A stretch of DNA of 64,000 nucleotides. Origin: Candidatus Zhuqueibacterota bacterium (GTDB lineage: Bacteria; Zhuqueibacterota; Zhuqueibacteria; Residuimicrobiales; Krinioviventaceae). Position 1 is the stretch's first letter; every line of letters starts with the position of its first letter. This document shows, in pieces, positions 55,189 through 64,000 of this stretch. The stretch lies in the NCBI GenBank assembly GCA_016934825.1, contig JAFGSB010000078.1, forward strand, positions 23,371 through 87,370, written 5' to 3'. Made by a program: the position numbers and the translations under genes. Below the pieces are notes generated by a model. It saw only the letters and a program-made list of their open reading frames with translations, searched no databases and was not told the origin of the DNA.

Positions 55189-57099
55189 GTGAAAAAAATT
55201 ATTTTATTAACATTAATCCTTTTGACAGAGTTTATATATATAAATCCCTCAACGGCGACGGACTCGTGGGGTGTGCCGATTATGCCCCTCAAAGAAGTAA
55301 AACCGGGCATGAAAGGAATCGGCAAAACCGTTTTTTACGGACACGAGATTGAAGAATTCGGTTTCGAAGTGCTGGAAATCGTAACAAACTTCTATCCGCA
55401 GCGGGATATAATACTCGTCCGTCTGACCGGCGAAAAAGCGGAAAAAAACGGCGTTGTCAGCGGCATGAGCGGCAGCCCGTTGTATATCGATGGCAAACTG
55501 ATCGGAGCCCTGGCTATGCGTTTCGGCTCATTTATGACGGAGCCGATCGGCGGCGCCATGCCCATTCAGGATATGTTAAACATCGAAGATAAAGAATCGT
55601 TCCGGGACATGGAAATCGTGCAGAACTCCCTTATTCTGCCCCAATATATAAAATCAGTTTTATGCGGAACCGATGTTACTTTCTGGACGAATATCAGCAC
55701 AACCTTGCCCTTAACAACGTCAGCGGAAAATCAAACCCTTCAGGCAATCCGGTCGCCTCTAGTTTTTTCAGGTTTTGACCAGAAAAATCTTTCCATGTAC
55801 ACGGATTTATTCGATCAGTTCGGATTTATAGTAACGGCCGGCGGGTCCAAAGCTGACGGCAAAAATTCCGGTCCGGATATACAACCCGGTTCAGCCGTAG
55901 CACAGGTATTTATTTCCGGAGACCTGGGCATCGAGGCCACGGGGACGGTCACGGCGGTAAACGAAAATAAATTGCTTGCGTTCGGGCATTATATTTTTAA
56001 CCTGGGACCGATCAATTTGCCCCTGTCGAAAGCCGATATCCTGGCCGTCCTCCCCAGCATGATGGGCTCAACCAAAATGGCTGTTTCCACCGAGATTATC
56101 GGTGCTTTCAGGCAGGACAGACTGGCAGGGCTTTACGGAGATCTGTCCGCACCCCCCAAAATGATACCGGTCAAAGTTAATTTTGAATCCATTGCCAATG
56201 AAAAAAAAGAGTTTAATTTCAAAATGACCCTTGACAGGTCTTTAAATAATTTAATACCCTTATATTTACGAATTGCGCTTATTCAAGCATTAACATCGGG
56301 CAGACTTTCGGGCAGTCTCAATTCAATGTACATGAACGCTTCCATTTCTTTATCGGACGGCCGAACGCTCAAATTTGATGATTTTTTCTCAACAAAACAG
56401 CAATTCGGATTTTTCGCGCCGGGCAGCGATGCAACCGATGCCAGCGATCTTGTCGCGGTTATTCTGGGAACTCTTTTGGTTAATGATTTCTCAAAACCCG
56501 ATGTAACAGAGATCAATATTAACACAAAAGAAGTTGCCGGAGAAAATGTTGCCAAAGTTCATACTATCTGGCAGGACAAAACAGAAGCCAGCCCCGGCGA
56601 TACATTGAATTTTTCCATAGAGTTGAAAACCACAAACGGCCAAATTATAAAATTAAAAAAATCGTACAAGGTACCATCAAATCTGGAAGCCAACAGCCTG
56701 ACCATTTTCATATCAAGCGCCAATTCGTTAACAAATTATGAAATTCAAACCAACAGAAATAAATTTGTGCCGGTCGATTTTGACAATATTCTCTCCATTC
56801 TGGAAAAAAGACGTAAAAATAATAACCTGTATATTCAAATACAGATAAGAGACACGGGACTGTTATTGGAAGGTGAAGAACTCTCCGCTCTGCCGCCCTC
56901 GGTAATGAACGTGATGAATTCCGCGGGGACGAACGGGGCGACCAATAAATTACTCAATCGTGTTTTGTTCGAAGAATCCGTTCCGACCGATTATGTCATT
57001 TCAGGAGCGAAACGTATTATCGTCCGTATCAAACAACCCCAGCAGGCCATCATTCCCGGTATTGAAGATGAAAAACCGCAGCCTGTTTACTGGTACTAG
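55189..57099 (+). CDS. S55 (SpoIVB-type) peptidase domain protein
   Basis: The open frame begins at 55126, but that part lies in a terminator; GTG at 55189 starts a proper signal peptide (KKIILLTLILLTEFIYIN). The S55 domain follows: MPLKEVKPGMKGIGKTVFYG and GVVSGMSGSPLYIDGKLIG, with the putative catalytic Ser in SGMSGSP. A long C-terminal part (about 400 residues) is mainly beta-rich and not recognised (FSIELKTTNGQIIKLKKSY). SpoIVB in Bacillus cleaves a membrane complex to activate a sigma factor; related proteins in non-sporulating bacteria are not understood. It is followed by a beta-propeller gene 41 bases later. Confidence 0.85.
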   Translation: MKKIILLTLILLTEFIYINPSTATDSWGVPIMPLKEVKPGMKGIGKTVFYGHEIEEFGFEVLEIVTNFYPQRDIILVRLTGEKAEKNGVVSGMSGSPLYIDGKLIGALAMRFGSFMTEPIGGAMPIQDMLNIEDKESFRDMEIVQNSLILPQYIKSVLCGTDVTFWTNISTTLPLTTSAENQTLQAIRSPLVFSGFDQKNLSMYTDLFDQFGFIVTAGGSKADGKNSGPDIQPGSAVAQVFISGDLGIEATGTVTAVNENKLLAFGHYIFNLGPINLPLSKADILAVLPSMMGSTKMAVSTEIIGAFRQDRLAGLYGDLSAPPKMIPVKVNFESIANEKKEFNFKMTLDRSLNNLIPLYLRIALIQALTSGRLSGSLNSMYMNASISLSDGRTLKFDDFFSTKQQFGFFAPGSDATDASDLVAVILGTLLVNDFSKPDVTEININTKEVAGENVAKVHTIWQDKTEASPGDTLNFSIELKTTNGQIIKLKKSYKVPSNLEANSLTIFISSANSLTNYEIQTNRNKFVPVDFDNILSILEKRRKNNNLYIQIQIRDTGLLLEGEELSALPPSVMNVMNSAGTNGATNKLLNRVLFEESVPTDYVISGAKRIIVRIKQPQQAIIPGIEDEKPQPVYWY

Positions 57100-57140
57100 T
57101 TCAAAAATCAACTGTTAACTATTTAAGGATACCTTTGATA

Positions 57141-59279
57141 ATGTATAAACCTTTGAAAATCATCAACTTAATTATCATCCTGTTAATCGTCAATGCAGTG
57201 GTCAATCCCCTTTACGCGGTAAAACCGAGGTCCAATACGCATAAATCAAAAAATCAATTCGAACGCGGAACATATAAGGACATTTCAATATTAGACAAGG
57301 GGATCATCACATTGGCGCCCAGGAAACAGAAAATAATGAGTACGGGCGAACCCTATATCTGGTCGGCCATTACGGATAAAAAAGGCAACATCTATATCGG
57401 TACCGGTAATGAAGGCCGAATCTACAAAATTTCCGCAAAAGGAGACAGCTCAATCATATTCAAAGCGGATGAACTGGAAATCTTTGCGATGATCATTGAT
57501 CAAAATGATGTGATATATGCCGGAACCTCTCCAAACGGTAAAGTTTATAAAATCCTGCCTGACGGGTCGAAAAAAGTGTTTTTTGATCCCGAAGACATGT
57601 ATATATGGGACCTGGAACTGGATAAAAACAATAATTTATATGTTGCCACGGGTTCCAGGGCGAACATTTATAAAATAACACCGGATGGTAATAGTACGGT
57701 TGTATTACAAAGCGAACAATCGCATATCAGGTGTTTAAAATATAATGCAACAACATTATTTGCCGGCAGCAGCGGCAACGGCTATGTTTACAAAATAGAA
57801 CAAAATAAAAAACCGTTTGTTATTCTGGATACGCAAATGCAGGAAGTCCACGATATTGTGGTAGCGGATAACGGTATTGTCTATGCTGCGGCATTCGGAG
57901 AAACCGAAATGAAATTTCCTGAAGCGGTCCAGCAGAGAAAAGACGAAACGGCAAAATCAAATTCCGAAAATCAGAACCCGGATGAGGACGATGAGGAAAA
58001 ATCGTACGGGATACAGTCTTTTATCCTCGACAAGGTGTCGCAAGCTGTCAAGTCCCCTACTTCTTTATTCCGTATCGATGAAACCGGATATATGAAAGAA
58101 TTGTGGAGAGGTTCGGAGGAACGAATACAATCGATGATCCTGAACAAAAACGGAGATATTCTGTTGGGTACGGGTGATAAAGGTAAATTATACAACATTA
58201 GCGATGAAGGTCAGGTGTCATTGATCCTGAATGTTGAAGAATCACAAATTACCGCTATGACTTACAGTCAACAGGGCAGTTTAATTGTCGGAACGGCAAA
58301 TCTCGCATCCGCGTATATTATTCATCCCGAAACGGTCAAGAGCGCCTCCTTTGAATCGGAAACAATCGATACCGGTTCTCAATCTCTATGGGGAACATTA
58401 AGCTGGGAAGGCAGGGGAAATGACGGATCAATACAATTTTATACACGTTCCGGCAATACCGAATTCCCCGAACAAACCTGGAGTCCTTGGCAGAAAGCCG
58501 TTGAAACCAATAATATATTACAAATCAACAGTCCGGTCGCCCGGTTCATTCAATGGAAATGTGATATCACAAGCGGAAAAAATAACCCGGAATTGGAAAA
58601 GGTGACAATATCCTATTTACAAAAAAATTTACCACCGGAGATCACGGACATAATCATTCATCCGCCAGGTGACTTTTTTGAAGAGAACAAAAATAATAAC
58701 CATACGGATAAAGGCATCGCATTTCCGCAAAATCCGCCCAAAGCCGAAGTGAAAAAAGGTTACCGCAGTGTCGACTGGTTATTTGATGATCCCAATTTTG
58801 ATGGTATAATTTTTGATATATACTATCAAAAACAGGGTTCAAATTACTGGAAACCGCTGGTACGGGACCTGGCAAACAGCTATTATTCATGGGATAGTGA
58901 ACAAATGGCGGACGGTGAATACATTATTAAAATCGTTGCCAAAGATTCGCCCGGCAATCCCGAAACAATGGCCCTGACCGGAGAAAAAGAGAGTGAAAAA
59001 TTTATTATCGACAATACCGGGCCGGTCATAAAGAATTTTAAAGCTGAAAATCAAAAATTATCTTTCAGCGTATTGGACAAATTGAACGATATAAAATATG
59101 TTTATTACAGTATCAATGCCGGTGATTGGCAAATATTATATCCAATAGATAATATCTGTGATTCAAAACATGAACTTTTTGAAATTACACAAAATTCCAA
59201 AAATGAAAATGAAATCGCGATCAAAACGGAAGATGCGGTAGAGAATGTTTCCGTTTTTCATTATGAAATAAAAAACTGA
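57141..59279 (+). CDS. Exported beta-propeller repeat protein
   Basis: A signal peptide (LIIILLIVNAVVNPLYA) leads into repeated propeller blades of similar pattern: IWSAITDKKGNIYIGTGNEG, IFAMIIDQNDVIYAGTSPNG, IWDLELDKNNNLYVATGSRA and IQSMILNKNGDILLGTGDKG, each ending RIYKI or like sequence. An acidic insertion lies near residue 275 (NQNPDEDDEEKS). The C-terminal 350 residues have Ig/fibronectin-like strands. A TTG at 57135 is an alternative start (AAGGAT lies nearer to it). It may recognise a ligand or partner of the S55 peptidase upstream. I cannot assign a specific function. Confidence 0.8.
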   Translation: MYKPLKIINLIIILLIVNAVVNPLYAVKPRSNTHKSKNQFERGTYKDISILDKGIITLAPRKQKIMSTGEPYIWSAITDKKGNIYIGTGNEGRIYKISAKGDSSIIFKADELEIFAMIIDQNDVIYAGTSPNGKVYKILPDGSKKVFFDPEDMYIWDLELDKNNNLYVATGSRANIYKITPDGNSTVVLQSEQSHIRCLKYNATTLFAGSSGNGYVYKIEQNKKPFVILDTQMQEVHDIVVADNGIVYAAAFGETEMKFPEAVQQRKDETAKSNSENQNPDEDDEEKSYGIQSFILDKVSQAVKSPTSLFRIDETGYMKELWRGSEERIQSMILNKNGDILLGTGDKGKLYNISDEGQVSLILNVEESQITAMTYSQQGSLIVGTANLASAYIIHPETVKSASFESETIDTGSQSLWGTLSWEGRGNDGSIQFYTRSGNTEFPEQTWSPWQKAVETNNILQINSPVARFIQWKCDITSGKNNPELEKVTISYLQKNLPPEITDIIIHPPGDFFEENKNNNHTDKGIAFPQNPPKAEVKKGYRSVDWLFDDPNFDGIIFDIYYQKQGSNYWKPLVRDLANSYYSWDSEQMADGEYIIKIVAKDSPGNPETMALTGEKESEKFIIDNTGPVIKNFKAENQKLSFSVLDKLNDIKYVYYSINAGDWQILYPIDNICDSKHELFEITQNSKNENEIAIKTEDAVENVSVFHYEIKN

Positions 59280-59313
59280 AGGATATTTAAGAAAGGATAG
59301 CTGAAAAATAACA

Positions 59314-60306
59314 GTGTTTTCAAATAAATGGGATCCAATCAGAGAGTTCTTAACAGGAAAAGAACGAATACTGGTAACAACGCATATCAATCCGGATGGC
59401 GATGGTATTGGAAGCCAGATCGCTCTGGCAAATTATTTAAAACAAACAGGGAAAACAGTGATTTTGAAAAATCCGAATCCTGTGCCGGTCTATTTGCAAT
59501 TTTTGGATCCGAATAACGAGATTACCTGTTATGATAATGAACATGATAAAACCCTGATGCAGTCCATTGACGGCGCAGTCATTGTCGATATTAGTGATTG
59601 GGATCGCATGGGCGTATTGGGACCGGTGCTGCGTTCGAATAATACGCCGTTATGTTGTATTGATCATCATATTCCTACGGATTTGATCGGAGAAGTGCAA
59701 ATTATTGATCGTTCGGCATCTTCGACCGGCGAATTAATTTATGACTTTTTAATGGACAGCAGGGCCGATTTCAACAATACAATCGTAAATGCCTTATATA
59801 CCTGTATTGTGACAGACACCGGGTCGTTTCGTTATTCAAACACAACAAAGAAAACCCATCTCATCGCGGCTGATCTGCATAACCGCGGTGTTGATTTTAA
59901 AAACATATTCAGCAATATCTATGAAAAATATTCAAAAAACCGGTATTATTTAATGGGCCATTTGCTGGTCAATATGAAATTTGAATGTCAGGACCAATTG
60001 GTCTGGTATGTTGTGACAAAAGCTCTGATCCAAAAAACACATGTGGAACAGTGGGAAATAGAAGGATTGTCCGAACTGACCCGTAACATCAGTACGGTTG
60101 AAATAAGTATCATGTTTACCGAAGTCGAAAACGGGATAAAAGTAAGCTTTCGTTCAAAGGGCAATATCCCTGTAAATGAACTGGCGCATCAATTCGGCGG
60201 CGGCGGACATAAATTTGCCTGCGGGGCATTGCTCGATATGGACCTGGAAAAAGCAAAACGTGTGGTTATTCAAAAAGCAAAAAAAATATTCGGTCAAAAC
60301 ACCTGA
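59314..60306 (+). CDS. nrnA: DHH/DHHA1 phosphoesterase, NrnA-like (oligoribonuclease/pAp phosphatase)
   Basis: A 330-residue protein beginning with GTG. Motifs of the DHH superfamily: HINPDGDGIGSQIAL, VIVDISDWDRMG, CIDHHIP and TDTGSFRYSNT, with the C-terminal DHHA1 GGGGHKFACGA. NrnA proteins degrade short RNA and 3'-phosphoadenosine 5'-phosphate. The metal-binding Asp residues and DHH are intact. GAAAGGA is about 15 bases upstream of GTG, longer than ideal, so the start is somewhat uncertain. It is the third gene after the S55 peptidase in the same direction. Confidence 0.93.
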   Translation: MFSNKWDPIREFLTGKERILVTTHINPDGDGIGSQIALANYLKQTGKTVILKNPNPVPVYLQFLDPNNEITCYDNEHDKTLMQSIDGAVIVDISDWDRMGVLGPVLRSNNTPLCCIDHHIPTDLIGEVQIIDRSASSTGELIYDFLMDSRADFNNTIVNALYTCIVTDTGSFRYSNTTKKTHLIAADLHNRGVDFKNIFSNIYEKYSKNRYYLMGHLLVNMKFECQDQLVWYVVTKALIQKTHVEQWEIEGLSELTRNISTVEISIMFTEVENGIKVSFRSKGNIPVNELAHQFGGGGHKFACGALLDMDLEKAKRVVIQKAKKIFGQNT

Positions 60307-60350
60307 CGGTTAATATTATAAAACAATTACTGATAACATTGCTGTTATTG

Positions 60351-60430
60351 CCGGATCATCCGGGATCCAAATATTAACATTAAACTCTGTATACAGGTAT
60401 CCGGTGAACGGATACCGCCTTTTGATCCGG
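60351..60430. ncRNA. Structured intergenic element upstream of the histidine kinase
   Basis: An outer helix CCGGATCA (60351-60358) with TGATCCGG (60423-60430) encloses a perfect hairpin, GGTATCCG (60396-60403) with CGGATACC (60409-60416), loop GTGAA. No strong U-run follows the inner stem. These GC-rich islands stand out in the AT-rich intergenic DNA. It could be the terminator of the NrnA-like gene or part of the kinase leader. Confidence 0.45.
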
Positions 60431-60540
60431 TTTGTAAGATTAATAAAAAAAGTTGAAATAATTAAAATTTTCAATTCCTGAACAAATCAAAAAGTATTAC
60501 ATATTCGAAAATTCAAATGATATGTAACCTTTAGAGCGTC

Positions 60541-60562
60541 GTGTCCGGATTTTACCGGACAC
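60541..60562 (+). promoter_or_regulatory. Hairpin directly before the histidine kinase start
   Basis: GTGTCCGG (60541-60548) pairs perfectly with CCGGACAC (60555-60562) around ATTTTA. It ends 12 bases before the ATG at 60575, so it may hide or expose the ribosome site. The core TCCGG..CCGGA is also found downstream of the MFS gene at 52456-52473. Confidence 0.5.
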
Positions 60563-60574
60563 CGGTGAAACTTG

Positions 60575-63500
60575 ATGAATTCAATAGAAGAAAAATTTGA
60601 TATTTTACATGAATTATCCACGGTACTTATATCCGGTTATGATCCTGCGAATATTGCCGGACAGGTCAGAACCCTTTTAAAGGATCTGGTAATATGTGAC
60701 ACGGTTCTGATATTTATTAATGACCGGGAAAATAATTTATTATCCGCTGCCAATATATACAACAATCTCGTTTCCCAATTTAATAATATCAGCATCTCCT
60801 ATGATAATCCGGTTGCCCTGGACATATTAATCCATAAAAAGAACAGAATTCGGATAAAACCGGACAAACCCACGCTGCCGTCAATGTCCAGTGAACTTTT
60901 TGTACCGCTCAAATCTCCGAAACAGGTTTTGGGTTGTTTATTTGTGGCCAGGGAAAGGGATATTGAGTTTACCACATTTGACATAAAACTTTTGGAAATG
61001 GCCGCATTTTATATTGCCATATTTCTGGAACGGACGCAATGGGAAAAACACTTTTACAATATTTACAACCTGAAACAGAAAAACAAGGCGATAACAAAAT
61101 CATTTATTGAATCGTTACAGAATCCGGCCGTTATCCTGGATATTTTCAAGGATAAAATATTAGAAATAAACCAAATGCTGGCGGAACAGCTCAATTATCC
61201 CAAAGGTGATTTATTAAAATTAAATTTTTCAACAATTTGTAAAGATTACTTTTCCCTTAAAAATATCGAACCCGGTTTAAATCAAAGCTTTTTGATCAAA
61301 TTTGTTTCATCATCCGGAAAATTAATACAATACAAAACTTTATACACCTATATTGACAATCTGGATAATGGAGTTTTACTTTTGATCCTGTTACCGGAAA
61401 AAGAACCTGAACGGGATTTACAAAAAAATTTCTGGTTACATGAATTATTCGCCGCATTAAGCAACGTCACCCTGCAGGATATCCAGAATGATCTGAAAAA
61501 TGCCGCACATCTTATTTTAAATATGTTCGATGCAAAGTATCTGACTTTAACACGCGTGACCAATACCGAAAGTCTGTCTGTAATGGCTGCCTATGATTGT
61601 CAAAACGATTCGCCTGAAAACATGGATGAAAATTTACAAAAATCACTGAATTTAAATTATTTTTTGTCGATTGCTGAAACGAAAAAACCTCTTTATTTAC
61701 CCGTAATTACCGATTCACCGGATTATGATAAACTCAAAAAACTTTCGGCACTGAATATTCAATCACTTGCATGTATCCCGCTGATGGTGAATAATCATTG
61801 TCTGGGTTTGCTCAATATATTTTGTCAGCATCCCTGTAACTGGCAGCAAAAAGATATTATCAAATTGTCAAGTATTGCCCGTATAACATCTTATTTTGTT
61901 TTTTCGCCATTGCTCAAAGATGAGATCGATGAACTTTTCACCAAACAGATGCTCATCGAAAATTTGATCAAACTTTTCAATTCCGTTAAGCCCTTTACAA
62001 CAAAAATTGGAATCGCTGCTGAAAAACTGTCAAACTTTATGAAATTTGATTACTTTTCTTTGACGCTGTTTGACGAAAACGGCAATATCGATCAATCAAT
62101 TGATATGACTCACCCCGGTTTAATAGATAAATTTGAGATCAGGCTGGAACGGAAAAACATCCCTGAATGTTCTTTAATTCAGGTATTTCAACTAATTAAA
62201 GATATTGACAAAAAAAAGGGCGATCAAACCCATCCGTCACGGCTACCCTTTGCCCTGCCGTTACATTCGAGTGTCGTCCTCGTAAGCGGCGACAGATATT
62301 TGGGTAACTTTGCAATCGGCAGGATAAAAAAGCAACCATTTTCCAGATCAGAGATCGACTTTTTGAAACAAATCGGGAGCATGTTTTCTCACGAGGTACT
62401 AAAATATCAAACTCTGGAAAATATCCAAAAGTACCAAAAAAATTCTTTTGTATTCGAAAATCTGAATATAAATATATTTGAGAAACCGGATAAAAATGAT
62501 CTTCTCGAAAAAATTCGTGAAACCACCCAAAATGTGCTTGAAGCAAACCATTGTAAGGCTGCATTTATAAATGAAAACATGAAAATGCTTGACCTGTTCG
62601 ACTGGATTCCGGATACATTTCATAATTTTCTTTCCGTTACCAAGATAAAAAATCTGTTAATTGAACAGAAAAAAACGCATTTACCAATTCTCATAAATTC
62701 CGTTGATACTTTTAAAGAAAAATTTTGTACCCAAAAGGTAAATTCACTGGAATTTTTTGTACCCTTTATTATTTCCCCCGTGTTTAAAAATAAGCAATTG
62801 TATGTATTGATCCTTGCTACATGGGAAAAGAATTACACCTGTGGTGTGGATGATATTCATATCATGCAGCTCATGACCAAACAGGCTGAAAACCTTTTTT
62901 CGCAAATCGAGTTATATTCCGGTTCTCTGGAAAAAATCAAATCGCTTGAAAATTACGTCAATCTGGTCACTCATGAATTAAAGACCCCCCTGCAAACCGT
63001 TCAAACCTTTGCATCAATAATTAAAGAAGACATCAGTTCAAATTTATCGGACGAGTCCCTAAAATATCTCGACCGTTTACTGGTCAATCTCGATAACATG
63101 GAAAATATGGTTATGGACCTGCTGGAACTGTCGAGACTGGATAAAATACAAAACAAATTTACCGTGTTTGAATCCAGGGAGGCGCTTAATGAAGCATTAC
63201 AAAAACTGGAAGGAATAATTGAAAGCAATCATGTCAATTTACAAATAAGTGAAAACCTTCCATCAATATATGCCAACGAAACCGGAATCATTCATGTTTT
63301 TTCAAATCTGATTTCAAACGCAGTGAAATACAGTAAAAAGACGGAAACTCCTGTCATTACAATAGACGCTATGGAAACCCCGACGACCTGGGAATTTTCT
63401 ATCAAGGACAACGGAACCGGGATAGCGTCTGAAGAGAAAGAAAAAATCTTTGAATTGTTTTATAAAAATAATGAAAATTCCCGGTTTCTTTCCACAGGAG

Positions 63501-63625
63501 TAGGGTTAGCAATTGTCAAAAAAATTATTCAAAACCATAATGGTGAAATATGGGTGGAATCGACTCCGGGAATGGGTTCCGATTTCAAATTCACTCTTCC
63601 AAAACAAAATATTAAATTTGAATAA
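60575..63625 (+). CDS. Large soluble GAF/PAS sensor histidine kinase
   Basis: About 1016 residues, no transmembrane segment. The N-terminal half has several GAF-like segments (ILHELSTVLISGYDPANIAG with LFVPLKSPKQVLGCLFVARE, and SALNIQSLACIPLMVNNHCLG), plus a PAS-like part (SFIESLQNPAVILDIFKDK). The kinase core has the phosphorylated His800 in THELKTPLQTVQTFAS, N box NLISNAVKYSK, G1 DNGTGIASEEKEKIFE and G2 GVGLAIVKKI. It therefore reads a cytoplasmic signal. No response regulator gene is adjacent within the window. A TTG at 60572 precedes ATG; the upstream hairpin may control translation. Confidence 0.93.
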   Translation: MNSIEEKFDILHELSTVLISGYDPANIAGQVRTLLKDLVICDTVLIFINDRENNLLSAANIYNNLVSQFNNISISYDNPVALDILIHKKNRIRIKPDKPTLPSMSSELFVPLKSPKQVLGCLFVARERDIEFTTFDIKLLEMAAFYIAIFLERTQWEKHFYNIYNLKQKNKAITKSFIESLQNPAVILDIFKDKILEINQMLAEQLNYPKGDLLKLNFSTICKDYFSLKNIEPGLNQSFLIKFVSSSGKLIQYKTLYTYIDNLDNGVLLLILLPEKEPERDLQKNFWLHELFAALSNVTLQDIQNDLKNAAHLILNMFDAKYLTLTRVTNTESLSVMAAYDCQNDSPENMDENLQKSLNLNYFLSIAETKKPLYLPVITDSPDYDKLKKLSALNIQSLACIPLMVNNHCLGLLNIFCQHPCNWQQKDIIKLSSIARITSYFVFSPLLKDEIDELFTKQMLIENLIKLFNSVKPFTTKIGIAAEKLSNFMKFDYFSLTLFDENGNIDQSIDMTHPGLIDKFEIRLERKNIPECSLIQVFQLIKDIDKKKGDQTHPSRLPFALPLHSSVVLVSGDRYLGNFAIGRIKKQPFSRSEIDFLKQIGSMFSHEVLKYQTLENIQKYQKNSFVFENLNINIFEKPDKNDLLEKIRETTQNVLEANHCKAAFINENMKMLDLFDWIPDTFHNFLSVTKIKNLLIEQKKTHLPILINSVDTFKEKFCTQKVNSLEFFVPFIISPVFKNKQLYVLILATWEKNYTCGVDDIHIMQLMTKQAENLFSQIELYSGSLEKIKSLENYVNLVTHELKTPLQTVQTFASIIKEDISSNLSDESLKYLDRLLVNLDNMENMVMDLLELSRLDKIQNKFTVFESREALNEALQKLEGIIESNHVNLQISENLPSIYANETGIIHVFSNLISNAVKYSKKTETPVITIDAMETPTTWEFSIKDNGTGIASEEKEKIFELFYKNNENSRFLSTGVGLAIVKKIIQNHNGEIWVESTPGMGSDFKFTLPKQNIKFE

Positions 63626-64000
63626 TAAAATCTTCAATTTACAATAATTCCATCATCTGTAATGCGAGAAACGGGACACTTTTTTATGATACCTATTACC
63701 GAAAAAATTATTTAAATTATATTAAATACAGGTACCAGATTAAAGAACTACTCTCCCTGAGCCGGATGCCAGGTTAAAAAAAAAGAACGATATGATTAAA
63801 CAGGTTTATTCTCTTTGAACAAAAGGAAAAACGATAAAAAGGCAGACAACTCTATAATATATGATGTTAAGGAAGGTGCGGGTGAAATTATCGGGATAAT
63901 AGTGCAATAAAAATTAAGGTTCAACTAAGAATTAGTTGGTAACAAAAATAACTTAAAATAAAAATGGACATCTATCAACTCATTGGTTATATTAAATTTC
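63626..64000. other. Gene-poor right end of the window
   Basis: The 375 bases after the kinase gene hold no convincing complete gene. A short in-frame run near 63818-63910 (ending IIYDVKEGAGEIIGIIVQ) has no ribosome site and too few codons. TATAAT lies near 63853 but lacks a paired -35. A 7-base hairpin CAACTAA/TTAGTTG lies at 63922-63938. The region may contain the promoter of a gene beyond the edge. Confidence 0.4.
63964..64000 (+). CDS. Possible gene start at right edge (partial)
   Basis: ATG at 63964 opens MDIYQLIGYIKF and runs off the window. No ribosome site is visible within 12 bases, so this is only a possibility. A small hairpin lies just upstream (63922-63938). Confidence 0.2.
   Translation, partial: MDIYQLIGYIKF

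Noticed and set aside
63818..63910. Short frame ending IIYDVKEGAGEIIGIIVQ
   Set aside because: Starts only from TTG, has no ribosome site and about 30 codons; may be chance or a remnant.

Overview
The window is gene-dense chromosomal DNA with moderately low GC. Gene families point to a Gram-negative bacterium of the FCB superphylum outside the classical Bacteroidota, for example a Calditrichota- or KSB1-like lineage. The placement is inferred from a complete Bat (aerotolerance) locus, TonB-type transducers, a FadL/PorV-like barrel, a TonB-dependent receptor, many lipoproteins, a single-zinc-site DnaJ, and frequent TTG/GTG starts. No rRNA, CRISPR array, insertion sequence or prophage was seen. 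Coordinates 1-51007 are read almost wholly on the minus strand and 51183-63625 on the plus strand, with one divergent control region between them.

Region 1 (1-14162, minus) is a long envelope-stress gene block. It runs from a BatD-like protein, MoxR ATPase and DUF58 protein through a SurA-like TPR lipoprotein and a second BatD-like protein to BatA, BatB, BatC, BatD and BatE. A TonB protein, a Tyr/Trp/Ser-rich lipoprotein, an outer-membrane barrel and a partial TonB-domain lipoprotein follow. Region 2 (14384-24164) is proteostasis: a BamD/YbgF-like lipoprotein, ClpB, DnaK, a zinc-ribbon protein, HtrA, DnaJ, GrpE and a YugP-type metalloprotease. The dnaK and grpE upstream regions share one long spaced motif at almost the same distance from the start codon.

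Region 3 (24303-31002) holds four small or unfamiliar membrane proteins, a STAS/HATPase regulator, an acyl-CoA ligase, a NapH-NapG-like iron-sulfur fusion and a Tat-exported DUF362 protein. Region 4 (31075-38798) has a TPR protein, tRNA-Leu(GAG) beside secG, the glycolytic genes tpiA, gap and fba, comF with a strong terminator inside its 5' end, an outer-membrane protein and a PfpI-ferritin fusion. Region 5 (38896-51007) has a UVR-motif protein, purQ and a PurS-PurS-PurL fusion, a TonB-dependent receptor coupled to an ECF S component, a lone AmmeMemoRadiSam radical SAM enzyme, an aldo/keto reductase, a Yip1 protein, a MESH1-like HD hydrolase and a CBS-containing cation/proton antiporter.

Region 6 (51183-63625, plus) begins with an MFS transporter. 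Next comes a compact pterin operon (PTPS-II type synthase, GTP cyclohydrolase I, SDR) that looks like tetrahydrobiopterin synthesis. It is followed by a UPF0173 hydrolase, an S55 (SpoIVB-type) peptidase protein, a beta-propeller protein, a DHH phosphoesterase and a large soluble GAF histidine kinase with a structured leader. The last 375 bases have no convincing gene apart from a possible start at the right edge.

I did not find one wholly unknown system. The best leads are the expanded Bat locus, the PfpI-ferritin fusion, the comF attenuator, the shared chaperone motif, the receptor/ECF pair and several unexplained structured intergenic elements.
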